14,422 bases of DNA, from positions 1 to 14,422 of the forward strand of contig DFFG01000014.1 of the NCBI GenBank assembly GCA_002368795.1, written 5' to 3'. This stretch comes from Eubacterium sp. UBA3782. Its GTDB lineage: Bacteria; Bacillota; Clostridia; Lachnospirales; Lachnospiraceae. The translations under genes and the position numbers were made by a program. The notes beneath the pieces are model-generated. The model was not told the origin of the DNA and did not search any database. It saw only the letters and a list, made by a program, of their open reading frames with translations. Positions 6,767 through 14,069 of this stretch are shown here, in pieces. The number at the start of each line of letters is the position of its first letter. The first letter of the stretch is position 1.

Positions 6767-7813
6767 TCAATAAATCTTGGTTGCCTCATCAAACAGAGCC
6801 TTTACGTTCCTGGGCGGAACATCCGGCTGCAGTCCCTCATGGCTGGGGGAAATGATCAGGCCGGTGGGGAAGTAGCCGCGAAGCTCTTTGACCTTGGCTG
6901 CAACCTGCTCCGGTGTTCCGTTCGGCAGCAGATCCTGGGTATCAACGCCGCCGCAGAAGGAGATCTGGCCTTCGAAGTGAGCCTTCAGGTTGGCCGGATC
7001 CATGCCTGCTGCCAGAGCCTGGATCGGATGGATAACATCAACACCAGCTTCGATCAGCAGCGGGATAGCATCCACGATGGAACCGCAGGAGTGGTAAACG
7101 ACCTTTACGCCATAGGAATGAGCCAGATCGATCAGCTTCTTTGCGCCCGGGATAACGAACTCCTCGATCAGCTTCGGGCTGATCATCAGGCCTCTCTGGG
7201 AGCCCATGTCGTCACCGATCAGGATCGCATGAACTTTGCCCTTGGTAGCCTCAAGGAAGATCTTCATGGCCTTCAGGTAGAACTCAACAATGTGATCGTC
7301 AACATAGTGAACCATCTCAGGATCGGTGACCATGTTCATCAGAGCGGTCTGCATACCAAAGGATGCGCAGAAATCCTGGAAGTGGCAGGCCCACAGCATA
7401 CCCATAACGACCTTGTCCTTCGGAGCCTCGTCAACGAGCTTCTTGCACTCTTCGGGATCGATGTATTTCTCGGGATCCGGCCACGGGAAGTTAACAGCGA
7501 TGATGTCGTCCAGGTCCTCGCAGTGTGCGAAGCAGCCATCAGCGGTCAGGGTACGATGCTCGGTATCAACGTTGGATCCGTTCATGTACCAGTCAAAAGC
7601 AGCGAAGATGGCGTTGCAGGTCTCGGAATGATACGGGATCTCAACTGCGTAGAAATCGTCGCCGCAGACCTTCTTCAGTTCCTTGATGTCGCCAACATGG
7701 TAGAAATCGCAAAGTGCGGGAACTGCTTCCGGAGTGGGATCGCCAAGCCAGCATGCCGGGCGGTCAACCGGTCTTCTTTCTACGGTTGCATAAAATCTCT
7801 CAATACTGTTCAT
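6767..7813 (-). CDS. Uroporphyrinogen decarboxylase / MtaA-fold family protein
   Basis: A 348-residue protein of the URO-D superfamily (TIM barrel), which includes haem-pathway HemE and the zinc-dependent corrinoid methyltransferases MtaA/CmuA. Visible features are a YHSCG motif (240-244) giving the His-x-Cys pair (His241, Cys243) used as zinc ligands in MtaA-type enzymes, Cys287 in FCGGVD (286-291), GDDMGSQRGLMISP (200-213), and ISPSHEGLQPDVPPRNV (321-337). The last aligns with HemE's NLGHGI..DxPxxNV, with His325 in place of the Cys of MtaA. The N-terminal HemE signature RxPVDRxPxWxxRQ is only partial (RRPVDRPACWLGD, 13-25), so it is unlikely to make haem. It lies between the sugar permease and mutarotase genes with normal spacing, so it belongs to the fucose regulon. 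A methyl-transfer or decarboxylation role on a sugar-derived compound is possible but unproven. Confidence 0.82.
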   Translation of the reverse strand: MNSIERFYATVERRPVDRPACWLGDPTPEAVPALCDFYHVGDIKELKKVCGDDFYAVEIPYHSETCNAIFAAFDWYMNGSNVDTEHRTLTADGCFAHCEDLDDIIAVNFPWPDPEKYIDPEECKKLVDEAPKDKVVMGMLWACHFQDFCASFGMQTALMNMVTDPEMVHYVDDHIVEFYLKAMKIFLEATKGKVHAILIGDDMGSQRGLMISPKLIEEFVIPGAKKLIDLAHSYGVKVVYHSCGSIVDAIPLLIEAGVDVIHPIQALAAGMDPANLKAHFEGQISFCGGVDTQDLLPNGTPEQVAAKVKELRGYFPTGLIISPSHEGLQPDVPPRNVKALFDEATKIY

Positions 7814-7859
7814 TTAAGCTTATGCTCCTTTCTGCTCGTATCTCGTTTTATCGTTTCTC

Positions 7860-7883
7860 CCGCAGGCTGCGCACAGCCTGCGG
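7860..7883. other. Intercistronic hairpin between permease and URO-D-family genes
   Basis: CCGCAGGCTG (7860-7869) pairs perfectly with CAGCCTGCGG (7874-7883) around a four-base loop. In the operon direction (minus strand) no T-run follows, so it should not stop transcription there. On the plus strand it is followed by a six-T run, so it could block antisense transcription. A role in setting relative mRNA levels of transporter and enzyme genes is likely. Confidence 0.55.
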
Positions 7884-7894
7884 ACATTGCTTTT

Positions 7895-8920
7895 TTATTC
7901 TGAAGCTTTTTTAAATAGCTTCGGGAACTTGAAGGAATCGCCCTTCAGGAAGGTGCTGAGGATCAGAACGATGATCAGCAGTCCGCCATAGATGAAGCTT
8001 CCATGATAGGTGTTCAGGTTGCTGAACATATTTACGCCGGAGGTGATGACCTGAATGATCAGGATGGAGAAGATCAGGTTGCCCATCTTTCCGATACCGC
8101 CGTCCGGAAGGATACCGGCAAGGACGAGGATCAGGATGATCTTCATAACATAAGACTCACCACTGTCTGCCTTTGCACTGTTCAGGGTGGATACCATGAG
8201 CAGAGAACCGATACAGCAGATCACGTCTGCAATAACGAAGGTCACAACGATCATCCGGTCGGTATTGATCGCGGAGAATCTGGCTGCCTTACGGTTGGTA
8301 CCGCACATATACAGCTTCTCACCATAGGTGGTGTACTTCAGTACCAGGTATGCCAGGACAAAGATAATGACAAAGATCAGCAGCGGGAACGGGATGAATC
8401 CGAAGATCATCGAGTGGCCGATCTCGGCATACAGCGGAACCTTGTTCAGGGAGATCGTCTCACCGTTGGTGATACCGGTGGACAGACCCAGCCATACCAT
8501 CTGCATGGCGATGGTCGCGATGACAGGCGGAATGCCCAGCTTACTGATCAGCAGACCGTTGATCACGCCGCCGAAGGCGCCGATCAGGCAGACGATCAGG
8601 ATCGCAACAAAAAATACGCCGATGATCTGGGCATTGCTCATACCGTCCTGAACGTGGGACAGGATGTACCTTGTGCCGATGATCGTTGCGAAATTGCCCA
8701 GCATAACGAAGGACATATCGATACAGCCCAGAATGAAGCAGAACATGGTTCCTACAACCATTACGCCGAACTCAGGGAACTGCATGACGATACCCTTCCA
8801 GGTACCTACACGCCAGAAGACATCGCCTTTGGTAATGGTGAAGAGCAGAAGCACAAGCGCCATAAATACCAGAAGAATGACTGTATACGGATTGCGTTTT
8901 AAGAAATCTTTTACTTTCAT
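7895..8920 (-). CDS. Sugar ABC transporter permease (RbsC/BPD_transp_2 type), second subunit
   Basis: A 341-residue inner-membrane permease of the ribose/xylose/AI-2 type. About nine or ten hydrophobic segments run through the protein, starting with an N-terminal one at 13-29. Family landmarks are the GxINGLLISKLGIPPVIATIAMQ region (about 118-140), and a cytoplasmic loop YGEKLYMCGTNRKAARFSAINTDR (spread over about 205-228) that docks on the ATPase, equivalent to the G.N..AA..SGI loop. It pairs with the permease gene just upstream (15 bp gap) to form a heterodimer. The start has an AAAGGAGGAC site. The C-terminus ends in a basic cytoplasmic tail. Specificity is set by the binding protein; context says L-fucose or a related 6-deoxyhexose. 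Confidence 0.92.
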   Translation of the reverse strand: MKVKDFLKRNPYTVILLVFMALVLLLFTITKGDVFWRVGTWKGIVMQFPEFGVMVVGTMFCFILGCIDMSFVMLGNFATIIGTRYILSHVQDGMSNAQIIGVFFVAILIVCLIGAFGGVINGLLISKLGIPPVIATIAMQMVWLGLSTGITNGETISLNKVPLYAEIGHSMIFGFIPFPLLIFVIIFVLAYLVLKYTTYGEKLYMCGTNRKAARFSAINTDRMIVVTFVIADVICCIGSLLMVSTLNSAKADSGESYVMKIILILVLAGILPDGGIGKMGNLIFSILIIQVITSGVNMFSNLNTYHGSFIYGGLLIIVLILSTFLKGDSFKFPKLFKKASE

Positions 8921-8935
8921 GAATCAGTCCTCCTT

Positions 8936-9946
8936 TCAGCCTGCTCTGCGTTTTGCCTGTACGGCAGATACTGTGATACCGATCAGGATAATGACACCGT
9001 TGAACAGGTTCTGCCAGGCGGTCGGAATACCCAGAACGATCATACTGTTGGATACGATGGTGATCAGTGTGATCGCGCACATGGTACCAAATACCGTACC
9101 CTCACCACCGAAGATACTGGCACCGCCAAGGATAACGGCCGGAATGATGGTCATCTCTTTTCCGACAAGAGCCTTCGGGATCGCCTGGCTGGCCAGACAT
9201 ACACGAAGCATGCCGCCAAAGCCTGCCAGTCCGCCGACTGCTGTATAAAGGATGAATTTGGTCCGCTTTACATTATAGCCGGCACGCTCTGCAGAGGTCT
9301 CATTTCCTCCAATCGCATACAGGGCACGTCCGAACATCGTCTTGTTGAGGATGAAGGAGGTGATAATAATAAAGATGATCAGGAAAATAATACATACCGA
9401 CAGATCGGAAGTAACCTGTCTGGAACCAACGGTGGTCGTATAGCTGGTGATCTTTGCAGTTCCCAGATTCTTGAAGCCGGCCGGAAGCTTGGAGGTGATC
9501 TCCTTAAGCTTCAGCACACCCATGGAAAGACCGGTAAACAGGGTCTGGGTTCCCAGGGTAACCAGCATGGTGTTCAGCTGGAAGTTGGAAATGATCCAGC
9601 CGTTGAAAGCACCCAGTACACAGCCGATCAGGACAGCAAGCAGGAATCCGACGATGGGATTCTCGCTGCACCAGCCCTGATCCAGGCAGATCTTACTGGC
9701 AAGAGAATAGGAAAGGGCTGCGATGGCCGGGAAGGACAGGTCGAAGCCTCCGGAAATCATAACGACCAGCGAACAGAGAGCGAAGATACCGTCAACGATC
9801 ATGGCACGAAGGATCGTGAAGATCTTATCGGGAACCAGCAGCTTTCCGCCCGAGGCGAAATGAATGACGATACTCATGACGATCAGAACGATAAAGATAT
9901 AAAATTCTGTCCGCCGTGTAAGTCTTTTTAATGTCGCGTTATTCAT
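8936..9946 (-). CDS. Sugar ABC transporter permease (RbsC/BPD_transp_2 type), first subunit
   Basis: A 336-residue integral membrane permease, homologous to its downstream partner but clearly different in sequence. It has a short basic N-terminus (KRLTRRTEF), then repeated hydrophobic segments. The region SGGFDLSFPAIAALSYSLAS (65-84) matches the family's substrate-channel helix (GGIDLSVG in RbsC). The ATPase-coupling loop is FGRALYAIGGNETSAERAGY, at roughly 209-228. A GGGAGGTG site precedes the ATG. It starts 14 bp after the ATPase stop, so translational coupling is likely. It is part of the fucose-type ABC importer together with the ATPase, second permease and lipoprotein. Confidence 0.92.
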   Translation of the reverse strand: MNNATLKRLTRRTEFYIFIVLIVMSIVIHFASGGKLLVPDKIFTILRAMIVDGIFALCSLVVMISGGFDLSFPAIAALSYSLASKICLDQGWCSENPIVGFLLAVLIGCVLGAFNGWIISNFQLNTMLVTLGTQTLFTGLSMGVLKLKEITSKLPAGFKNLGTAKITSYTTTVGSRQVTSDLSVCIIFLIIFIIITSFILNKTMFGRALYAIGGNETSAERAGYNVKRTKFILYTAVGGLAGFGGMLRVCLASQAIPKALVGKEMTIIPAVILGGASIFGGEGTVFGTMCAITLITIVSNSMIVLGIPTAWQNLFNGVIILIGITVSAVQAKRRAG

Positions 9947-9959
9947 GAATGCACCTCCC

Positions 9960-11447
9960 TCAGCTTATGATCTTGACGATGCTGTCTTCCTGGACCTCTT
10001 CACCGTCCATGCGGCCGACGATCTCGCCGTCCTTCATGACGATTACACGGTTGCAGTTGACAACAACTTCAGGCAGGTCATCAGAGATAATGATAACAGC
10101 AAGGCCTTCGTTCGCCAGATCATGCACCAGGGCATGGATGTCCTGCTTTGCACCGACATCGACACCGACAGTCGGTCCGTTCAGGATCAGAACGTCCAGG
10201 TCAGTCGCCAGCCACTTGGAAAGAACGACCTTCTGGGCGTTTCCGCCGGAAAGAGTGGATACGTTCTTCCGTACGTCATCGGTCTTGATAGAGAATTTCT
10301 CTCTCCAGATCTCAGCGTCGGCATTAATGGCCTTTTTGGTAATAAAACCGAACTTTCCGGAAAGTCTCTTCAGAGAAGCCAGGACAATGTTGTCGGCGAT
10401 CGGCTGCTCAAGGCACAGGCCCTCACCGTTTCTGTCCTCAGGCAGATAGCCGATCCTCAGCTTCTGTGCTGCGACAGGAGAGTTGATCTGAACTTCCTGG
10501 CCATCCTTGTAGATCTTACCGGAAGCGATCTTCTCCATACCGAACAGGGCAAGGGCCAGCTCCGTACGTCCGGAGCCCAGAAGACCGGTAACGCCCAGGA
10601 TCTCACCCTTGCGAAGATCAAACGAAACGTTTTTGCACTTTCCGTTCTTCAGGGTAAGATTCTCGACCTTCAGCACCGGCTCCTTGCCGATGTTCTTCGG
10701 TACAAAGTAATCCGGCTCCAGTCTTCTGCCGGTCAGGTAGTATACGAAATCGTCTCTGGTCAGCTCAGATGTGGAGCCGAGGTAGACGTTTTTGCCGTTT
10801 CTCATGATGCAGACATCGTCCGCGATCTCAAAAACCTCCTCGGTCTTGTGACCGATGAACATGATCGCGATACCGCTGTCGCGAAGCTGACGGACTGTCT
10901 TGAACAGAGCTTCAACCTCTCTCTTTGTAAGTGCCGTGGTGGGCTCGTCCATGATGATCAGCTTTGCGTTAAACAGCAGCGCACGGCAGATCGCGACCAG
11001 CTGCTTGTCGGCAATGCTAAGCTCACCCATGGTCGCATTAAGGTCAATGTTGTAGCCGATCTTCGAGAGCGCTTCCTTTGCGGTGGCTTCCCAGCGCTTT
11101 CTGTCGACGATCTTTCTGCCGGCAGCAATCTCGGAGTTAATGGCAAGATTCTCCATGACGGAGAGATTTGGGAAAATGGAAAGATCCTGATAGATAACCT
11201 GAACGCCAAGCTGAGCGGCTTCGGCAGGAGTGATGTGGTCGATCTTTTTTCCTTCAAAGATGACTTCTCCCTCGTCCTTTGTGTATACTCCCGAGATGAT
11301 CTTTACCAGCGTGGACTTTCCGCAGCCATTCTCACCGCAGAGACACATAACTCTGCCGGGCTTGATGCTGAGGTTGACCTGATCGAGAGCATGGACACCG
11401 CCAAATGACTTACAGATCCCCCGCATTTCAAGTAAGTTTTCTGACAT
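9960..11447 (-). CDS. Sugar ABC transporter ATPase with two nucleotide-binding domains (RbsA/MglA type)
   Basis: A 495-residue double-domain ATPase powering the importer. Domain 1 is intact: Walker A GENGCGKST (38-46), signature LSIADKQ (143-149), Walker B LIIMDEP (163-169) and H-loop His200. Domain 2 has the family's usual altered Walker A (GLLGSGRTE, 288-296) and a good signature (LSGGN, 399-403), but its Walker B reads LILNGP (420-425). The usual Asp-Glu of DEPTRGVD is replaced by Asn423-Gly424, so the second site lacks both the Mg-binding Asp and the catalytic Glu. I chose the ATG at 11447 because a GAGGAAA site sits at 11453-11459; a longer reading from 11522 starts with a non-homologous, Cys-rich 25-residue stretch running through the intergenic hairpin. 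Permease genes follow 13 bp downstream. Confidence 0.93.
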   Translation of the reverse strand: MSENLLEMRGICKSFGGVHALDQVNLSIKPGRVMCLCGENGCGKSTLVKIISGVYTKDEGEVIFEGKKIDHITPAEAAQLGVQVIYQDLSIFPNLSVMENLAINSEIAAGRKIVDRKRWEATAKEALSKIGYNIDLNATMGELSIADKQLVAICRALLFNAKLIIMDEPTTALTKREVEALFKTVRQLRDSGIAIMFIGHKTEEVFEIADDVCIMRNGKNVYLGSTSELTRDDFVYYLTGRRLEPDYFVPKNIGKEPVLKVENLTLKNGKCKNVSFDLRKGEILGVTGLLGSGRTELALALFGMEKIASGKIYKDGQEVQINSPVAAQKLRIGYLPEDRNGEGLCLEQPIADNIVLASLKRLSGKFGFITKKAINADAEIWREKFSIKTDDVRKNVSTLSGGNAQKVVLSKWLATDLDVLILNGPTVGVDVGAKQDIHALVHDLANEGLAVIIISDDLPEVVVNCNRVIVMKDGEIVGRMDGEEVQEDSIVKIIS

Positions 11448-11452
11448 AGATG

Positions 11453-11459
11453 TTTCCTC
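11453..11459 (-). promoter_or_regulatory. Ribosome binding site deciding the ATPase start
   Basis: GAGGAAA on the minus strand, five bases before the ATG at 11447. The alternative upstream ATG at 11522 lacks a comparable site. Confidence 0.75.
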
Positions 11460-11470
11460 TTCATAATTAT

Positions 11471-11583
11471 GGCGGCAGCAGAAAAAATCGGGTTCGCCGC
11501 CGCACACGTCTGCAGGTTGCATTTAAAGAGAATATGAGCCGCCGCACTAATCCATCGTATGGTTTTTTAATGCGGCGGCTCAT
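11471..11583 (-). promoter_or_regulatory. Strong intercistronic hairpins after the binding-protein gene
   Basis: A perfect 13-bp stem is formed by ATGAGCCGCCGCA (11534-11546) and TGCGGCGGCTCAT (11571-11583). Its 24-base loop holds a small CCAT/ATGG hairpin. Further downstream in the operon direction, GGCGGC (11471-11476) can pair with GCCGCC (11496-11501). No proper T-run follows the first stem on the minus strand. Such structures after a binding-protein gene are known to protect the 3' end of that message and keep it more abundant than the membrane components. That is the likely role here, with partial termination as an alternative. Confidence 0.65.
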
Positions 11584-11618
11584 TTCTAAGCGATTATAAC
11601 AGCCTCAAAGGACGGAAA

Positions 11619-12767
11619 TTAAAGTCCGACCTCCAGCCAGTAATCAATGTTCTCAGCATTGATGGCGATCTGTCCGTCACCGACAACCAGGCCAGCGCCT
11701 GCCTCATTTGTGGTGACTGCGCACTCGGTGTAGCCTTCCTCAGTAAGGTCTACAGTCTCGCCGATCTCCTCGCCCTGGAACATCTTGACAGCCAGGTTGC
11801 ACATGGACTTAGCGGTGATGCCGGCATCCCACAGAGCAACGGACTGAAGAGTGCCGTCCTCTTTGATGTAGTCAGCAACCTCGCTGGGCATTGCTACGGA
11901 GATAGCGAATACCTGACCAGTCAGGCCCATCTCACGGATAGCACGTGCAGCGCCGGGAGCGTCGAAGGAACCGGTTCCAAGGATACCCTTGAGGTCCGGA
12001 TACTTCTGGATCAGCTCTTTGGTCTTGTTGTAAGCGATATCAGCATCGGAATCATCAACTACTCTCTCATCGAGGTAGGTCATGTTCGGATATGCTTCCT
12101 GCTGACGAGCGATAGCAGCGTCTGCCCAGTTGTTCTGGGACTCCATGGTAAGAGAACCAACCATGGTTACATACTCGCCTTCCTCACCCATCTGAGCTGC
12201 CAGCTCATCCATCAGGAATGCGCCAAGACCCTTCTCATCAAAGGCCTCGATATCGTAATCGACGTTCTCCATTCCGGAAGCCTCGGTAGCGATAACGATG
12301 ATGCCCTGATCTCTGGCCTGCTTGCAGATAGCTTCGCAAGCATCGGGATCGTTCGGGGAGAACAGAAGAGCATCGATCTCACCCTGGTTTACAAGGTCAG
12401 TGATGATCTGAACCTGAGCAGCTGCGTCGACCTCAGCCGGAGCCTGGTAAACGACGTCAACGCCGGTAGCGTCCTTCCACTCCATAACGCTTGCCTGTAC
12501 ATGATCCCACCACGGCTGGCCTTCAACCTTGCCGACGAATGCGATTCTGGGAGTCTCGCCCTCAACCGGAGCTGTTTCCTCAGCGGGAGCTTCCTCGGCC
12601 GGAGCTGCCTCTTCCTCTGCCGGAGCCTCCTCCTCTGCTGCTGCAGAAGAAGCTGCTGCCTCAGCTGCCGGTGCACTGCTGGCTGCCGGCTCGGAGCTGC
12701 CGCCGCAGGCAGCAAGACCGCAGGCAAGTACTGCTGTCAGTAATACACTAACGATTTTCTTTTTCAT
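11619..12767 (-). CDS. Sugar-binding lipoprotein of the ABC importer (RbsB/RhaS/LsrB type)
   Basis: A 382-residue substrate-binding lipoprotein, the first gene of the operon. It has a basic-hydrophobic signal peptide (MKKKIVSVLLTAVLA) and a lipobox LAAC with lipidated Cys21, so it is anchored outside the cytoplasmic membrane. Residues 24-71 are an Ala/Glu/Pro/Ser linker of low complexity. The periplasmic-binding-protein type 1 fold begins at RIAFVGKVEGQPWWDHV (74-90). Typical features are ALLFSPNDPDA (about 132-142), GIIVIATEAS (154-163) and the hinge/second-lobe segment GILGTGSFDAPGAARAIREMG (about 260-280). The pattern resembles rhamnose- and AI-2-binding proteins more than RbsB. Aromatic Trp84 and Trp85 near the cleft could stack on a deoxyhexose. 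A strong GGAGGAAAAC site precedes the start. Confidence 0.93.
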   Translation of the reverse strand: MKKKIVSVLLTAVLACGLAACGGSSEPAASSAPAAEAAASSAAAEEEAPAEEEAAPAEEAPAEETAPVEGETPRIAFVGKVEGQPWWDHVQASVMEWKDATGVDVVYQAPAEVDAAAQVQIITDLVNQGEIDALLFSPNDPDACEAICKQARDQGIIVIATEASGMENVDYDIEAFDEKGLGAFLMDELAAQMGEEGEYVTMVGSLTMESQNNWADAAIARQQEAYPNMTYLDERVVDDSDADIAYNKTKELIQKYPDLKGILGTGSFDAPGAARAIREMGLTGQVFAISVAMPSEVADYIKEDGTLQSVALWDAGITAKSMCNLAVKMFQGEEIGETVDLTEEGYTECAVTTNEAGAGLVVGDGQIAINAENIDYWLEVGL

Positions 12768-12795
12768 GTTTTCCTCCTTTAGTAGATTCTTAACA

Positions 12796-12809
12796 GCTAA
12801 ACGGTTACT
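12796..12809. promoter_or_regulatory. cre-like palindrome in the operon leader
   Basis: On the minus strand AGTAACCGTTTAGC matches the inner part of the CcpA cre consensus (TGWAANCGNTNWCA) at 11 of 14 positions, including the WAANCGNTNW core. It is embedded in a wider inverted repeat, TAACAG (12791-12796) with CTGTTA (12808-12813). It lies between the likely transcription start and the ribosome binding site of the binding-protein gene, where a bound repressor would act as a roadblock. A site for a LacI-family or local regulator is the alternative. Confidence 0.45.
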
Positions 12810-12855
12810 GTTATGTCTAATTTATCATTGAAATCTGCAGGGGTCTAGGATTATT

Positions 12856-12861
12856 ATTATA
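12856..12861 (-). promoter_or_regulatory. -10 element of the fucose operon promoter
   Basis: TATAAT on the minus strand (consensus -10), in an AT-rich patch about 90 bp before the binding-protein ATG. No good -35 is found 16-18 bp upstream (CATGTG region). Together with the divergent AraC gene, this suggests an activator-dependent promoter. Confidence 0.5.
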
Positions 12862-12902
12862 AAAAGTATAACAATATTCACATGCCTTGGGCCTTTTTCC
12901 CG

Positions 12903-12912
12903 CGGTTAACCG
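12903..12912. promoter_or_regulatory. Perfect CGGTTAACCG palindrome, candidate operator
   Basis: A 10-bp perfect palindrome about 41 bp upstream of the operon's -10. Its CGGTTA half also occurs at 12802-12807 inside the cre-like site. The position, upstream of an activator-type promoter and between divergent genes, suits a regulator site. Motif-based inference only. Confidence 0.35.
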
Positions 12913-13025
12913 GATTTTTAGCATAATTCGTCAAATCCGCCCCTTATTTTTCTTGTGCAGGAGGCACATTGGCCGGCCTGCATTCCGGTACAAAAAACAA
13001 CATATATTAAAATTGCATATCTTGC

Positions 13026-13030
13026 AGGAG
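13026..13030 (+). promoter_or_regulatory. Ribosome binding site deciding the AraC regulator start
   Basis: AGGAG six bases before the ATG at 13037. This supports that start over the in-frame ATG at 12887, which would add about 50 residues of non-homologous, basic sequence across the promoter region. A weak -10-like TATATT lies at 13003-13008. Confidence 0.7.
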
Positions 13031-13036
13031 AACTCT

Positions 13037-13891
13037 ATGCATTACCTAAGATATCGGGAAAACCGCCGGCGCGGCACTGCCGATTTTCCCTTTGAATTTC
13101 ATCATGTCACCCGGACCCACCCGGACTATATCATGCAGCTCCACTGGCACACGGAATTCGAGATGATCCGTGTCCTGAAGGGCTCCCTGATCCTGACGGT
13201 CGCCAACCAGGATTTCCATCTGCAGGAGGGATACTTCGTGCTGATCCCCTCCAACCTTCCCCATATGGCCATGCCCAGGGAATGCGAATATGAGTGCATT
13301 GTCTTTGACGCCAAATACCTGCTTGGGAAAAACGATTCCATCAACCAATCTCTCAATCTGCTCCTGGAGCATACCATAGTACCCCAGTACGTCTTCTCAC
13401 CTGCCATGTCCGTGATCCACGATGCGGCCTGGACATTGTTTGACAGCTTTGCTTCAAAGGTCTCCGGCTACGAAATGCTGGTCACCGGCGTCTGCTACGT
13501 GATCCTCGGCACGATCATGAGCCAGCATCTGTACTCCTACTCCGATGAGAAATCCGAGTACAGCTTCCGGAAATCAATCCGCCTGCAGCAGGCCATGAAT
13601 TATATGGAAGAATCCTTCCGCGAACCACTGTCCCTGGAGGATATCGCCGCCAGCATCGGCATGGCGCCGCAGTCGTTCTGCCGGTTCTTCAAGGAAATGG
13701 CCCACTGTACGCCCATCGACTACCTGAACGGCTACCGGATCGAGCGCGCCTGCTATCAGCTGCTTACGACCAACCATTCGGTCACCCAGGTCGCGCTGGA
13801 ATGCGGCTTCAACGATCTGAGCTACTTCATCAAGACGTTCAAAAAGTACAAAGGGACCACGCCGAAGAAATATATGAAGAGCCTCGCGTAA
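13037..13891 (+). CDS. AraC-family transcriptional regulator with cupin sensor domain
   Basis: A 284-residue AraC/XylS-family regulator. The N-terminal half is a cupin-like sugar-sensing domain: QLHWHTEFEMIRVLKGS (34-50) with the typical H-x-H pair (His36, His38), then FHLQEGYFVLIPSNLPHM (60-77). The C-terminal part, about 181-280, is the double helix-turn-helix DNA-binding domain. Its first HTH is PLSLEDIAASIGMAPQSFCRFFKE (197-220) and the second runs through VTQVALECGFNDLSYFIKTFKKYKGTTPKKY (249-279), both close to consensus. It is transcribed away from the fucose operon and is very probably its activator, responding to L-fucose or an early intermediate. Length is normal. Its final codons are duplicated just downstream. 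Confidence 0.92.
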   Translation: MHYLRYRENRRRGTADFPFEFHHVTRTHPDYIMQLHWHTEFEMIRVLKGSLILTVANQDFHLQEGYFVLIPSNLPHMAMPRECEYECIVFDAKYLLGKNDSINQSLNLLLEHTIVPQYVFSPAMSVIHDAAWTLFDSFASKVSGYEMLVTGVCYVILGTIMSQHLYSYSDEKSEYSFRKSIRLQQAMNYMEESFREPLSLEDIAASIGMAPQSFCRFFKEMAHCTPIDYLNGYRIERACYQLLTTNHSVTQVALECGFNDLSYFIKTFKKYKGTTPKKYMKSLA

Positions 13892-13930
13892 CAGCAGGAA
13901 AATACATGAAAAGTCTCGCATAACAACAGG
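13867..13930 (+). repeat. 32-bp imperfect tandem duplication of the regulator's 3' end
   Basis: The segment coding KYMKSLA-stop and following bases recurs 32 bp later: ATG at 13874 and 13906, with stop codons at 13889-13891 and again at the same place in the copy. Both copies continue into an AACAGCAGG / AACAACAGG tail. Because 32 is not a multiple of three the copy is out of frame and not translated as an extension. Several transitions between the copies show the event is not recent. Confidence 0.75.
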
Positions 13931-13976
13931 CGCAGCTTCTGGCATACGGCAGAACGCTGCGCCTGGATCTTTCTGT
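13927..13976 (+). terminator. Probable terminator of the AraC regulator gene
   Basis: CAGGCGCAGC (13927-13936) plus TTCTG (13937-13941) pairs with CAGAA (13950-13954) and GCTGCGCCTG (13956-13965), giving 15 bp with one bulged base. It is followed by a broken T-rich stretch (GATCTTTCTGT). Stem strength is high and the T-run modest, so termination is probable but not certain. Confidence 0.6.
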
Positions 13977-14069
13977 CCGGTTCTTTCTGTCTGTATAATT
14001 ATCTGCAGGATGGTATTTCTTCCTATACATACAACCAATAAAGGTAACGGCTGCGTGAAGCTGCCTGGA

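Noticed and set aside
9945..11408. 487-residue open frame antisense to the sugar ATPase gene
   Set aside because: It lies fully opposite an ATPase with all expected motifs and has no recognisable domains.
12491..12831. Several plus-strand frames rich in Ala/Ser/Leu/Pro across the binding-protein gene start
   Set aside because: They arise from the low-complexity Ala/Glu linker of the lipoprotein read in other frames.
12887..13036. N-terminal 50-residue extension of the AraC regulator
   Set aside because: It overlaps the promoter region, lacks a ribosome binding site and has no family similarity; the ATG at 13037 has a clear AGGAG.
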